Positions 1 through 11,490 of a stretch of 64,000 bases of DNA are shown here, piece after piece. The stretch is taken from positions 21,064,018-21,128,017 of the forward strand of contig JAJEKV010000020.1 of the NCBI GenBank assembly GCA_021234155.1, in the 5' to 3' direction. Under the pieces are notes generated by a model. The model did not search any database and was not told the origin of the DNA. It saw only the letters and a program-made list of their open reading frames with translations. Both the position numbers and the translations under genes were made by a program. The stretch's first letter is position 1; each line of letters starts with the position of its first letter. The stretch is from Isoetes taiwanensis (taxonomy: Eukaryota > Streptophyta > Lycopodiopsida > Isoetales > Isoetaceae).

Positions 1-1268
1 CGAAGATGCGTTCCGCTCCTTCGGTAGCATCGTTGAAGCTAAGGTGTGTATGTTTTTGTAGGATAAAATAGCTTTACAAAATCACGTTGTTACTACTTAC
101 GTTCTTTTAGTACCTTTCTAAGTGGCTGTTTGAGATGAATCTTGTTAAATGGGTTATGGGTATTGAACTCTCTCTTTCATTTCTTTTAAACGACTTTATT
201 TTCCTGTGTTGAGTTTCCTTTCCATATTGATGATGGATAGGCATGCCTTACCTGCACGTTTAAGGCACAATGTATGTCATGTGGGAAGATGAGTTATATG
301 TGCCTTCTATTTTTAATCGGGACATGCATTATAAGCTTTTGGACCTTTCGTCTTTCAACAGTAAAATTCTGGGTATTTTAGAGCTGTCTTTGAATTCCAG
401 ATTTTGCGATGTTACTCCAGAAAGGCAAGACATTATCTTTTTTTATGTATTTACAGTGTTTCACTAATAAATAATATTTTTGAATCTCAATAGGTGGAAG
501 TCAAGCGGTTTGTTTGTATCATACTGAAGAATTTTTTGCAGTTGTATTTTTGTTGCACTCCAATATAGTTTCTGTCTTTCTGCTCGGCAGGTAATGACTT
601 ACAGGAACACTGGCCGCTCTCGAGGTTTTGGGTTTGTCACTTTTGGAGATCAGCATACAATGAATAAAGCTATTGAAGCAATGCATGGAAAAGAGTTAGA
701 AGGCCGTGTGATTACTGTTAGCAAAGCTATCCCAAAGATGGATGATGACAATGAGTATGGTGGAGCTTATGATAATGGGGGCAGTAGAGGTGGGTACTCT
801 AGAGGAGGGGGTCCAGGAAGTGATGAATGTTTCAGATGTGGCAGACCTGGTCATTGGGCAAGGGACTGTCCTACAAATTTTGGAAACTATCCTCCAAGAG
901 ACAGGTACCCACCAAGGTACAATGACAGATACGGTGACCGTGACTTGGATTGGGATCGCTATGGTGGTGGTGGTGGTGGTTTTGATGGTGGACGGTATGG
1001 TGACCGTGGGGGTGATCGCTATGGGGGTTATGATGGTCGATATGATGACCATGGTGGTGACCGCTATGAAGATCGATACAGAGACCGTTATAGTGATGGA
1101 TATGGCAAGGATCGGTATCAGGAACGAGGCAGTGTTCGTGGCGGTGATCGGTATGGAATAGGTGGACCCATGCGGTATGAAGGAAGTTACAGGGACCGTG
1201 CTCCTCCTTACGAGCGTCCCAGCCGTGGGCGTGGAGGTGGAGGTAGACCATCTTATGATCGGTTTTAA
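1..1268 (+). CDS. RZ-1-like glycine-rich RNA-binding protein with CCHC zinc knuckle (5' end outside window)
   Basis: Two exons are visible: 1-43, ending in ...GSIVEAK before a GT donor, and 591-1268, starting after CAG with VMTYRNTGRSRG. They join in frame. Exon 2 completes an RRM, with the RNP1 motif RGFGFVTF, then has a zinc knuckle CFRCGRPGHWARDC (about 828-870) and a long Gly/Asp/Arg/Tyr-rich tail with repeated DRY and GGY units, ending in TAA. This order (RRM, CCHC, RGG/GY-rich tail) is that of plant RZ-1 proteins, which are nuclear RNA-binding proteins acting in splicing and cold response. The RRM start (RNP2) lies to the left of the window. No stops or frameshifts are seen, and the tail keeps its reading frame despite its repetitive bases, so the gene is probably functional. 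RZ-1B/RZ-1C-like is my best guess; a general GRP remains possible. Confidence 0.88.
44..590 (+). other. Intron inside the RRM of the RZ-1-like gene
   Basis: The donor AAG|GTGTGT at 44 and the acceptor CGGCAG|GT at 590 give an in-phase join in the RRM. The acceptor is preceded by a T-rich tract. Reading frames inside this interval are short and give no recognised protein. Confidence 0.8.
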
Positions 1269-2300
1269 AAAGGAGGTTGGGAAGCTTTGCATACAACATG
1301 TGCTGTTTGTGCCATGGTTTGTGAGCACCGTGTAATATGGCAGTTTTCCTGTGCAAGATTTTGAGGGCACTTCTATTAATGTTGATATAATGAGTAGACC
1401 CTTTCTGGTTGAGGCACGATAAATTATCATTTAATGTTGGATGGATATAATCAGTTTATGGCAGGTGACCAAGCACTTAGCATTGAGCAGTGAAAGTTTT
1501 GAAGTTATGTTCTATATCTATGCTTAAGTGTGGCAGATTTAACAATCTGAGGTGTGGAATTAGTTGGCTGCAATTTCTTTGATTTGTTTGGCATCCATGT
1601 TCTAAGTTCTAAATCTTGAAGAAGTGGCAAGTTATGGCAATGGAAACAGAGTAAGTCAGGGTTCAGTTGGTATAAATACAGCTGCCAGTACAGATTCATT
1701 TGGTTGGTAGTTTGTTGCAGTCTGGTTTAATCATTTACATAATCTGCTAGGCTCTTGTTTTCAGAATCGTAGCTCTAGAAACACAGTAAATCAGGGTTCA
1801 ATGGATGTAAGCACAGCTGCAGAGTACAGATACTCCTTTGGTTGGTAGTTCGTTGCAGTCTGGTTTGGTCAATTACGTAATCTGCTAGCCCCCTTATGTC
1901 TAGAATCATAGTTTCAAAGTGTCTCTTAGTGAGCCTTTAAGACGGTAGTCCTTGAACCTTATTAGACCTAAATTTAGTCAATACAGCTAATAAGAAGCAG
2001 GTAGATGGTCATGCAAGTCGAAATTTAGGTCACTAGATTTTATGCTTTTCTAGTTTGTATATTGCTTGCCTTGGTGATTCAAGGGAAAAGAGTCATTTAG
2101 CACGTCATTTGCAGGTTCTTGGTTTAGTGAAAGGAATCTTTGTATTTAGCCTAGTTAGACCCAGGGTCACATCAGATGGCATATTTGGTTGACATGGAGT
2201 TGAGAACTGGGATATGGGTTCAGTATGGGCTAACAGGATTTTCATGACAGATAAGCTGGGGCAGTTATGTAACAGAATCGTACCCTAGGTAATAGATTAG
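1269..2300 (+). other. Probable 3' UTR and downstream sequence with a ~135-bp tandem duplication
   Basis: The stretch after the RZ-1-like stop codon is noncoding. The first few hundred bases are presumably 3' UTR, but no poly(A) site can be fixed. A two-copy diverged repeat lies at about 1,645-1,779 and 1,780-1,915. Each copy contains a GTAARTCAGGGTTCA segment and a TTTGGTTGGTAGTTYGTTGCAGTCTGG segment in parts. No gene is recognised to 2,300. Confidence 0.5.
1645..1915. repeat. Two-copy diverged tandem repeat (unit ~135 bp)
   Basis: Shared landmarks recur at a spacing of about 135 bp: CAGGGTTCA, CACAGCTGC or ACAGCTGCC, GGTTGGTAGTT and AATCTGCTAG. Copies differ by substitutions and small indels, so the duplication is not recent. 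Confidence 0.7.
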
Positions 2301-3600
2301 GAAAATGTCATCATTCTCCTGTTTAAGGTTAGGACACATTTTAATTTTTCTGTACTTGCCAAATAATTTGGCAATTTATTTTATACAGGTACTGTGGTTT
2401 CGTGTTTATTGTCATTGGGCTTGCTTGGTGCTTATTTTAACTCACAATATCAAAATCAAAATTGAACCTACAAAACTGAAATCCTCTCTTATCATTGTGG
2501 AGGCTGTAATTTATATAGAGCTATGCGAGTCCTATCAAGGTGGGAGGCTAGGATGATTCCTGAGTTCTTAGTCGTATTTGTTGAGCCCATCTCTGAGTTG
2601 TCATAGTGTGGAGGCTAGGATGATTCCTGTTATTGAGCTATCTCTGAGTTGTCAGTGTTAAGGATGAAATTCAATAATTAGGCATATGTGAACTAATGGA
2701 ATGAATTCAGTTCTCGATAAGGTGTAGAGCTACCTATGAGTTGTCATGTTATTATGATGAGATTCAATAATGAAATATCCTGGAGTGGGTATGTGTTTTC
2801 AAGAATGTGGCCTAAATAATGTTGGAAGTTGAAGGGCTGCTCATATTTAATTAAGGTTACTCTTAAAAATGGAATTTTAAATTGTGTGGTGTGATTCAAA
2901 TATTTAAGCAAGCATTTATTATGATTTTTTTTTTTTTTTAATATTGACTATTATGTTGCTGAGTTATGCAAGTGTATATTCTCCTTAGTATAATGTTTCT
3001 ATTTTACCTTTTTGGAAACGGATGGTGTTGTGATATTCTTACGCCAGATTCCCTTGTTGCTATTGGAACACTATTCTAGACAGTATATCTTTAGAATGAT
3101 TTCATAGTATAGGCTACTATATGTGCTAGGATTGCCACTGGCCGAGCTATCTCTCATCTTAATAATTTGTATTTTCATAATCTCTAACTATATGTCCATC
3201 TTCGGACTTTATAGACCTCATATCCTTGGGTTTCAAGTTGGAATTGCTTCCAAATTTTGTAACCATTGGATCGACCTTTTGCCCCATAAATTGTCTCATA
3301 GATTTCAATTACGCCAATAAACATTTGCTTCTAATTTTTCTTCAAATACCCCTCTTTTCGCTCAATTCTCTTTCTTTAGTCAACCGATCTTGTTTATGTT
3401 TATTAACTACCATGGTTTATTTTTATCTCCTTTCTGAAAGATGGATATGGCACTTATACTAGATACCATTGAACAAAAGCCAGAGTTGCTATTTTTAGCC
3501 ATTTTACCTATAATATTTCCATGTTAATTTAACTATTTCCTTATTCTAATCGAAATTGCCAATTTCATTAATAAGTAAAATGAATGGGTATTTTATTGAC
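2300..3600. other. AT-rich noncoding stretch with dispersed-repeat segment
   Basis: No supported gene. Two nearby copies of GGAGGCTAGGATGATTCCTG occur at about 2,543 and 2,611, each near CTCTGAGTTGTCA. A poly(T) run lies at about 2,926-2,939. The segment around 2,726-2,850 is related to 9,889-10,000. Confidence 0.5.
2726..2850. repeat. Dispersed repeat, copy 1 (partner near 9,889-10,000)
   Basis: Both copies contain RGAGCTAYC, then TATTATGATGA, ATTCAATAATGAAAT and a GGAAGTTGAAGGGCTGC-like end, in the same order and orientation. Divergence is substantial. The element type is unknown; a short non-autonomous element is possible. Confidence 0.6.
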
Positions 3601-5350
3601 GGTTAGGGCTTGGAAAAAACCTAATCCGGACCTGATAAGCTCCATCTATGTGTCGATTAGAGCCGCGCTTCACTTGCCAAGGTAATGGGTTTTGCCAGTA
3701 ACTTCAAAGCGGCTGATTCAGAATGAATAGGCAGCTCTATGTAGAATCTATATCAAGTTTCAAAGAAGATCAATTCTATTCTATTGATCCAGAGGAGCCT
3801 GCGAACCAAATGGCAGCTAAGCAGCTTAACTCTACTACAGATCCTGGGACCAGATACTATTGCTCCAGAAAATTCCAGCCAAGCTATTGTGGCTGATGCA
3901 GACGAACGTGACGCTATAGCCAACCAGGTTCTTATACATAATGTGTTCTAACCATCATTTTTCCTGTTGTGTTCTAGCTATGTTTTCCCATGTTTTTGTC
4001 TTTACTTGCATGTTTTCTGAACCATAGTTATTATGCATGTCCATACTACAGTCAATAGTTATTCCCTGTTTCTGGACCAAGTTTATACGGCAATGCATAG
4101 ATCTGCATATTCTGAATTTCCTGATGCAGTACATCTCTCCCTTTCTTATAACTTATTGGTGGTTATATGGGTGTTCGTTTACTGAAGTAGTTGCTCATGT
4201 CATTGTTTGTTTTGACCTGTTTTTAGATTACATAATCTTCCTGCTTGTAGGAGCTTAAAACAACATGCATTCATTCCGGAAGTTTTACCCATTTCTACTA
4301 GTTCTGTTACAAATAATGTACTACGTTTCTAGTAGTGTTTTCGTTTTTTTAAATGATGTACTATGTCCTGCAGCCAGTTTACTTGTTCAAAGGTTTTAGT
4401 TTAAGCTCATTCTAAGTGCCAAGCTATGCTGTGAATGTAAAATTCTTTGACCCCTGTGTCGTATCTAATCTTGCCTAAATATCGCTTTGTTTCTATTGTT
4501 TCTTTATCTAGCTTAAATCAATTTGATTCTCCTTAATCTTCCATCTATAATCTGAGTTTAATGTGGATTTATTGACGTTCTTTATCTTGACCTTATTTGA
4601 CCAAGATGGTTATATCTGGCTCAATTTGTTTCTTGATCTATCATTGTCTGCTAATCATGCTTAAAATTTTGTTTATGATCTACTTTATATTTCCATTCCT
4701 GACATTTAAAATTTCGCTTGTTTCTTTTGTTGTTGTATGGTGAAAGGCGTTAAGCCGGATGAGTCTATAGCTTACCTGTTTGTGGCTTATGCATTTACCC
4801 TTCTTAGGCTAACTTGCATTCGGTTCCACTGCAGGTAACCGGACTTATCCCTCCATGTGGTGTTTTTCATGGTGTGCAATGAGCAAATACCACTGCTCAA
4901 ATCTGCAAGATTTAACTTCAGAAGTTAGCTTCTTGGTAACATCTATCTACTTTTCTCCATTTTGTTGTTATATGTTGTTCCACCACCTTTGTTGGGTTGG
5001 TCATAAATTTTATCTTGTGAACTAGTTGCTTCGTGTATGCTATTTATGAATCAAGCATAGATCTGAAATATTGCTGCACTATTGTAATATTAGTGTTTCC
5101 TATGTCCAACAACTTTTGGAGATTTTTGTGCAACCCTTTCATACCATACCAATCACGAAGAACTTCTTAAGGAACTGGCCTTTGGAAGATTTTGACATGC
5201 TACACTGTTTATTCCAATTTTTGGTGTTATGATAGCTGCTTGGTGATGGATGCAAGGCCTTCCATGTCCAGGAACATGTTGACGGGAAATTGGGCAATCA
5301 GAAAGCTATTATTCAGGTTGTATCAGCATTATTTCTTCGGAGTAGCTAGC
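3600..5350 (+). other. Possible exons of an unknown gene, copy A (decayed)
   Basis: Several splice-like segments can be read on the plus strand, but none is recognised. One ends ...ADERDAIANQ before GTTCTT at about 3,930. Another follows CTGCAG at about 4,834 and reads VTGLIPPCG. A third at about 5,236-5,316 reads LLGDGCKAFHVQEHVDGK... before GTTGTA. The second is a diverged copy of a segment at about 8,080. Continuous frames are short and stops are frequent, so this may be a relic or a noncoding transcript. Confidence 0.25.
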
Positions 5351-6520
5351 TAAGATTTGGAGCAGCTAAAGAACAGAAGTACTGAGATCCCGATCCCAGA
5401 GAATCCACTTCCCTTCATCTTTGGTTAGATAAAGAAGGGATGAACGTACTTGACAATATTCTGGTATTGGCATTTCAGCAGCACAAGGCATAAGTATGGG
5501 ACTTGCTCATCCGGGCACGTTGTATCCTAATACAAACTAGTGACTAAAAAGGAACTTTTGTCTTTCGTTCAGTTGTCTCAGAAATTGATGTTCAGTTGTT
5601 TTAACCTCCAGTTGTTTTAACCTCCAGCCAATATGTAGTTATGTTTAAATCTCTTATATTTGAATATCATATTTCTTTTGTCTACTTTGTAACCTGTTAG
5701 TTGAGTTATTCTTTTATCAACTTATCTAGATATTTTTCATTATTATATTCCACGGATATCCCGTACTTCTGTTCTTAAAGTTATGCTTATGGATCTATTT
5801 CTTATTCCTCATTGCTCCTTATCAGGGCCTAGAATTAGATCGCACCGTCTATTTCTAGGAAAATTCCTTTTTTTTTTTATATATATATATATATTTTTTC
5901 CAAAGAAATAACATTAGCCTATGTTAGCAATATATTTGCTCTGAATTATAACTGTCTGACTGAACCTCTCTGTCCAACTCCAATAACTTCGCATGTAAGC
6001 CTAAGGTTTTATCTACATGTTGGATGTCAAATAATTTCCATATGGTCTTAGTTGAATGGGTGGTTCAGCCTGAGCAAATACATTGGCATTTTTAAAGTTA
6101 TCAAAAGCTATCAAGTTTTTTTAGGGTCTTTTGATTAACATATGGGGAAAACTCCGTTATTGCCTTATAATCTTTAGCCTCTTTACAAACCAAAATTTTT
6201 TCTTTAGTAAGGGGTATCTTTCGTAATGGATAGTAAAGGTTGACATTTTGGGATATAAGTACTTACGAAATTTTAATTACACGATGGACAATAGTCGATT
6301 TATAAAAAAAAGTAATATGGCTAAGGTTGTAGTGATCGTAGAAATATTTGTGTGCACACTTAAAGATGCACTTCTTATTTCGTAGGAAGAGAGTTGACCT
6401 TTAATTAATTTCTTTTCCTTTGTCTTACCTCTTGAATCGTAGAATAATAATATGAACCAAAAAAATTTCTTTGTCTTATTTTTTGAAGCGTAGAACAATA
6501 ATATGAACCCCAAGCTTTAG
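5350..6520. other. AT-rich noncoding stretch with T/AT run and short tandem repeat
   Basis: A T-run followed by (AT)n and T occupies about 5,867-5,900. A two-copy repeat of about 51-52 bp spans about 6,419-6,512, sharing TTTGTCTTA, GCGTAGAA or TCGTAGAA and AATAATATGAACC. No gene is seen. Confidence 0.5.
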
Positions 6521-6630
6521 GGTTTCGTCTAAATCTAAGTGCTCACTCCGCTTGATGGAGGCCGATGTCAACAAACTTGGAGATCTCTAACAGGCAGATG
6601 CATGGACGGATGCCTCCAGAATTGCTTGCT

Positions 6631-6692
6631 TCCCACTGCTGCTATAAAAGGCTTCTGTGTATCCCACTGCTGCTATAAAAGGCTTCTGTGTA
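6631..6692 (+). repeat. Perfect 31-bp tandem duplication containing a TATA-like box
   Basis: The unit at 6,631-6,661 is repeated at 6,662-6,692, and each contains GCTATAAAAGGC. A TATAAAA motif about 60-100 bp upstream of the small ATG-started exon near 6,758 could be a core promoter, but nothing shows transcription. Confidence 0.75.
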
Positions 6693-6757
6693 TCAGATCT
6701 TAATCTGCTTGCCTTATGGAATCTGTATTCTAGCTTTGTGTCAAAAATATACATTGC

Positions 6758-8140
6758 ATGATGAGCGAGAAAAATGTTCCTCTAACTGGCAAAATTGCTG
6801 AAGACAGTAGCCTCTTGGCTATAATGGATCCTGTTCAAACTGTGCAACGGCTTGGAATCGCCAATGATACTCAGGTTTTCTATTATTTTGATTTGCTTAG
6901 CCATGCGCTTGCCTCTGGTACACATGTTATAGCTCCTCTTATGTGTTGATAAACTGTTATTGCTGCTCCAGTATGTATTTTCTAGTATGAACGGATATCG
7001 TAAGTAGATGCTCTCTTTAGCTGCTGCTATATGATAAATTCCTTGTGTTCTTAGAGTGCCTCTTATGGTGACATTCGTTGCTCATTAAGTTTGCTACTTA
7101 TTTGTCTAAGTCTAATAGATAGAGCTCTCATCCATGTTTTGTACCCAAAAGTTCTAGTTCTATTTTGCCTAAAATAATATTTGATTGGTAGCTTTCCAGT
7201 GAATTTCTGCTTTGATTATAGCATATTCCTTATCTCTTTGTCTATATGTTCATAGCTCATGTCTTTTTAATTTCTTTGAGATTATTTGTTATTTGATTGG
7301 GGCAGTTAGAACAGATTCTGCCATTTTTTGTTACTTCTATAGCTTCTCTTCTTTGTGCCTAATGGCCAGATCTGTGATACCTTTCAGTACTAATTCGTCT
7401 GTGGCAATTTGCCCTTAGTTATTGACTGTGTTTTTTGGAATATGAGATCATTTAAATGCTGATCTATTTTCTGACCTCTTTCTTGATGGATCTAGCTTGC
7501 AAATCTTCTATGCATGTCATCTGTTCTGTTTATGTTATGTCCGTAAGCCAAGACTACATTTTCCTACGCTCTATTTTCTCTACTTGCTGCTGTTAATTTA
7601 TCTAGTTTATTCCTTCCGTTAGACATATATTGCTGGCAGTCCTAAACTATAGTGCATAGCTAATGTAAGGTTTTGCCATATTAACTTTCCAAGCACTGTT
7701 TGCCATATTTATTTGCAAGCTGTGCTGTTTATCTCTCTATAGCTGTAGTTGAATCTATCTTCCTAGACATGCAAGATGCCATATTTATTTGCAAGCTGTG
7801 TTGTTTATCTCTCTATAGCTGTAGTTGAATCTATCTTCCTAGACATGCAAGCTAATTTGGTATACAAGACCTTTTGGCCTGTTAAAGTTAACTGCTGATC
7901 TTGAAGGGACTCATAACAGATTTGTTCGCTAAAAATTTCTGAAGTTGTATGCTCTATTATGTTTTTGACATTGCTAAAAAATATGTTGAAGGGCATTAAG
8001 CCGGATGGGTTCTTTGCTTACCTGTTTGTCCTTTTGAGATTACCCTTCTTAGGCTAATTCTTGAATGGTTGACATGCAGGTAACCGAACTTATCCCTGCA
8101 TATGGTGATGTTATGGTTTGAAACTGAGCAAAATTATTGC
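6758..8140 (+). other. Possible exons of an unknown gene, copy B
   Basis: An ATG at 6,758 opens MMSEKNVPLTGKIAEDS..., which runs to ...RLGIANDTQ and meets a GTTTTC donor near 6,875. A segment after ATGCAG near 8,080 reads VTELIPAYG and would continue this frame. It is the counterpart of VTGLIPPCG near 4,834, and both share flanking intron sequence (TTAAGCCGGATG...TTACCTGTTTGT). The protein is not recognised. The intervening 1.2 kb is AT-rich with a 76-bp tandem repeat. Confidence 0.3.
7701..7852. repeat. 76-bp tandem duplication (two nearly identical copies)
   Basis: The block starting TGCCATATTTATTTGCAAGC at 7,701 is repeated from 7,777 with about one substitution (CTGTGCTG to CTGTGTTG) before the copies end at ATGCAAG. 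It is a recent replication-slippage or unequal-exchange product. Confidence 0.9.
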
Positions 8141-8339
8141 TCAAGCTGCGAGAGAATATTTGGTGAAATCGTAAAACTCTATCTTTATGTTGGTCAGTTT
8201 TTATGGCCACAGTCTATGTGGGTTATTTTAGCTATGTTGAGCAATTTGACTGCTTTTTCTACTTCTACTTGTCTATATGAAATAATAAAATGCTTTTTGT
8301 TATGTTCTACTTGGAAATAGTGATTCAAATCTGTAGTTG

Positions 8340-10390
8340 TAACATATATGAGAATCTTGATGGTTTATGTTATGATTCTTGCTGTATTAAATCATTTGAA
8401 ATCGTAAGTCGTTGGTCAAATAACAAAATGTTTTTCTTATCTTGGAATCTTGTGTAATTTCATAGCTCTGTTCAAGGCCTATGATATGACAAACACCTAG
8501 TCGTATCTAGGACTGCAAGTTGAAGGCTATTAGATCCATACGGGCTAATAGGCTTAAGTCTGGTTGTTTTTAGGCAAACAGACCAAAAGGGATTTTTTTT
8601 ATATTATATATATAAATAAAGAAGTACAATGCTTGATGTTAATAGAGAATTACTACAGGAGTAATCTCGACATCTTCATTCTTTACTAACACAAGCTTAC
8701 TGATATACATGCAGCCCAAATACTGCTCTAATAGCTGATAGTCATGATAGTTCTCATGAATCTTCACACATAGTCACCAGAGAGTGAATGATGATACAAA
8801 GGAAAAGCCCTAGAGGCCCCTGAATGAATCAAATCATGTAGCAGAATCCTGTGAAAGTTCCTGTGATACTGAATAAAGGATAGAAATATCTCACCGTACA
8901 GTGTACAGTCTGCCAGCTGTAGAAGAATGAAAGTTCAAGTTTAAAACTTGAACAAGCTCTCACTCAAAACAAATAATGCATGAGCATAACCAATTCAAGC
9001 ATTTGGTTATGAGGTTCTTGGCATAGCAGTACCAAAGCCAATCAAGCATGAAACTTGAAAAAAATTACCACTCCAAAGATAGCAAGCAGCCGTGAGGAGA
9101 ACCGAAAGTGCCATGCTTGAAAATCTACCACTCAAGATAGCAAGCATTGCGGGCAGAACCGAAAGTGCTTATGAAATCATTCTGTTTGCTATCACAAAAT
9201 ACAACCTGTTTTCTCTGATCCCAAAAATCAATAAAACTGTACTAACACAAATAATTCCACTAACTAGACAAGAGTCTTTCTGATCATCCAAAGCACAAAC
9301 TGTACCTTTCTGATAGAAAGAAAGAGTATGAAGACACGAATGGCCAAGAGTAAAAGAACCTGGACAAGGAAAGAAGGAACTACAAGAACTTGGAACTGCA
9401 CCTCTTTCCTAGCACTGTCTAAAATTTGCTCCATCTTATAGGCATCTACGCCGTTTCAATGTGCATTTGCTAGAAAGCACCATCTGCATCTCCAAGTTTG
9501 AAGAAATGATACTAAAGATTGCTGGAAAACTGCATAAATCGCTTACATGCAAACTTGCATAATGCTTCAGAAAATCTGAAGCAAGAGAGCAAAAAAACCA
9601 CGTTAGTGGCATTACCGACAGAGACTAGAAGGAGCCGCCCTGATGCCGCTTCAAGAACCTGTATTTTCTTTGTTGCACCAAGAAGCCTCTCCACGGTGAC
9701 CAAAGACCTTGCTAGCCCCAGATCATGGAAAATTCTCCCTCAATTAGAAGCGATAGTACCGGATTTGAGAGAGAGGGGCGGTCTCACCCTCTCAGCTGCC
9801 CTAGCCGCAGGCGGAGGCAACAGCGCCAAGAACCATCCTCGTAATTTCCTTTATTATGAAATTTAATGGAGAGAATCTCAATTTTCAATAAAGTGGAGCT
9901 ATCCCTAAATTGTCTTGCTATTATGATGACATTCAATAATGAAATCTAGTGGAGCGGGGGTGGATTTTCAACAAAGTCGTATATACAAGTTTGGAAATTG
10001 AAGGGCTGCCCTAGGGTTCAAAAAATAATTCTTAGTGGTATGTAATTTGAGAGAGAAGTATGCCTCTTTTCATATCATTATGGCTCTTTATCCATGTATT
10101 TATGGTGTCCTATCTAACTCTTGTTGCGAGCCATTGATATAGAGAACATTCCCCATAATGTGCCATATCGGTGGCCACAAAATTCCTAAAGCCAAAAAAT
10201 CGAAACACGTCTCAATGGTGCAAAAACGTCAATGATCCACCTTATTTTGTATTCACATAACATTTAGATTTACAATGGAAACCATGGTCTCTCTCGACTA
10301 CAAAAGCACAAACACAACAACTGAAATTTACAAACACATCACACCATTTACATTCGGAACCACACTCCCCCAACATGTAGGAATTGCCAC
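8340..10390. other. Noncoding stretch upstream of the Replitron-type ORF
   Basis: No convincing gene. Two similar 30-40-bp pieces around 9,061-9,115 and 9,116-9,170 share CTTGAAAA, TACCACTC, AGATAGCAAGCA and AGAACCGAAAGTGC. Open frames at 9,512-9,866 on both strands overlap one another and show no recognised domain. The segment 9,889-10,000 is a dispersed repeat. Toward 10,390 the base composition becomes more even, just before the HUH ORF. Confidence 0.4.
9889..10000. repeat. Dispersed repeat, copy 2 (partner near 2,726-2,850)
   Basis: Matches copy 1 through TATTATGATGACATTCAAT, GTGGAGCGGG and GAAATTGAAGGGCTGCC landmarks in order. No terminal inverted repeat is evident. Confidence 0.6.
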
Positions 10391-11182
10391 TCATGGCACT
10401 CTTCTCTCGCCACTTGACACACCGTCACTATCATGATGACGCCTCACCGTTTCCAGCTCACGCAACTCCTTAATAAGCAATCCCCTACATAGATTAAAAT
10501 ATGAGCGAAGCATTCTTCTCTCGAACATGACAGAATCAGCCTCACATCGATCCACGACCTGCATAGCACTTTCAATCTCCTCCAAAACAGCTGCAAGCGC
10601 CATTCGCAAGTTTTGCACAGCACAACATACATACAGCTCCTTATCTTTACTAATCTGTTCCGAGGTCACATTATGGATATGCGCTCTAAAATGCAACTTA
10701 CCAATATCTTTGAGGCAGTATCCAACGATGTCCTCGAAGCAATGTAATTTACTACCATGGAGAGCCTTGCTCAAAATCATGGCTCCACCAGGCTTAGAGA
10801 TATTCCAACCCAGGAAATTTTTAATCCTCACATTCAAACTAGCATGGGTTTTTGCATCAGACCACATCACCGCATGTATATGGAGATGATCTAGCGACGA
10901 CCCTCTCTCTAGAGCCACAACCCCGGCCTTACAACTTTCCTTCGAGAAAACTATCATTCTCTCATACAATGAGAAGGGAACATCACACTTCCCAGACACT
11001 ATGGTCACTGAGGCATCTAGGAAACATGTCATATCTATAGCTTCTTCCCCTCCACCACCGCCAATATCTGTACCCAGGTGCTCCTCCATGAAAGTTACAG
11101 CCCTTCTAGCTCTACCCCTTCCTTGCTTCCTTCCTCTGTCCCTATTTATCCGCATCTGTTGAGACGGAGCCTCCTCCTCCAT
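10391..11182 (-). CDS. Replitron-type HUH endonuclease (Rep-like), 263 aa
   Basis: The frame is uninterrupted from ATG at 11,182 to a stop at 10,391. After a basic N-terminus (GRKQGRGRARRA, about residues 18-27) comes ERGSSLDHLHIHAV (92-105), with a His-hydrophobic-His pair (H99, H101, possibly H103). Then come LGW (124-126) and GYCLKD (154-159), where Y155 fits the catalytic Tyr of single-Tyr HUH nucleases, followed by HFRAHIHNVT. This motif order is that described for Replitron HUH endonucleases, which are thought to nick DNA for rolling-circle-like transposition. The C-terminus is helical and charged, shorter than I expect for full-length proteins of this family, so this may be a truncated or derived copy. 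A Gly/Arg-rich frame immediately upstream (11,146-11,445, another frame) may be a frameshifted N-terminus. Family assignment is from motif memory, not a search. Confidence 0.72.
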   Translation of the reverse strand: MEEEAPSQQMRINRDRGRKQGRGRARRAVTFMEEHLGTDIGGGGGEEAIDMTCFLDASVTIVSGKCDVPFSLYERMIVFSKESCKAGVVALERGSSLDHLHIHAVMWSDAKTHASLNVRIKNFLGWNISKPGGAMILSKALHGSKLHCFEDIVGYCLKDIGKLHFRAHIHNVTSEQISKDKELYVCCAVQNLRMALAAVLEEIESAMQVVDRCEADSVMFERRMLRSYFNLCRGLLIKELRELETVRRHHDSDGVSSGERRVP

Positions 11183-11490
11183 ACCCCATCCCTCATATTC
11201 TCACTCACAGAGGAGGGAAACCTCACATCTGCCCTTCTATCACCACCCCTTCTGCATGATCCTCTTCGCCCTCTCCCCCTCCCCCTACCTCTGCCCGCAC
11301 TTCCCATTCTCGCTGCAGCCACATTCACATCAGGAACTATGGCTCCAATCCTATCTTCAAATACGGCAGCTGGCACAACTCCACATTTGTTCCTTTCCAC
11401 CACAGCCACCGCCAGCAGTCGCCACTTCATCTCCAACAACATCATTTGTAGTCATTGCAAGCACAGCCCATGTCACATTCTTCATGCCAC
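11183..11490 (-). other. Gly/Arg-rich open stretch between the HUH ORF and a LINE fragment
   Basis: On the minus strand this reads as a frame rich in RGRGRGR followed by FPSSVSENM and overlaps the HUH ORF start by about 36 bases in a different frame. It could be a frameshifted leader of the HUH protein or noncoding element sequence. The LINE homology ends at its left edge near 11,490. Confidence 0.35.

Noticed and set aside
696-1430. Long minus-strand and other-frame ORFs (Thr/Ile-, His- and Val-rich) over the RZ-1-like exon
   Set aside because: They mirror the repetitive Gly/Arg/Asp/Tyr coding tail of the plus-strand gene and have no domain.
9512-9866. Overlapping ORFs on both strands (115 and 63 codons)
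   Set aside because: No motif, no splice partner, and each is the complement of the other; insufficient for a gene call.
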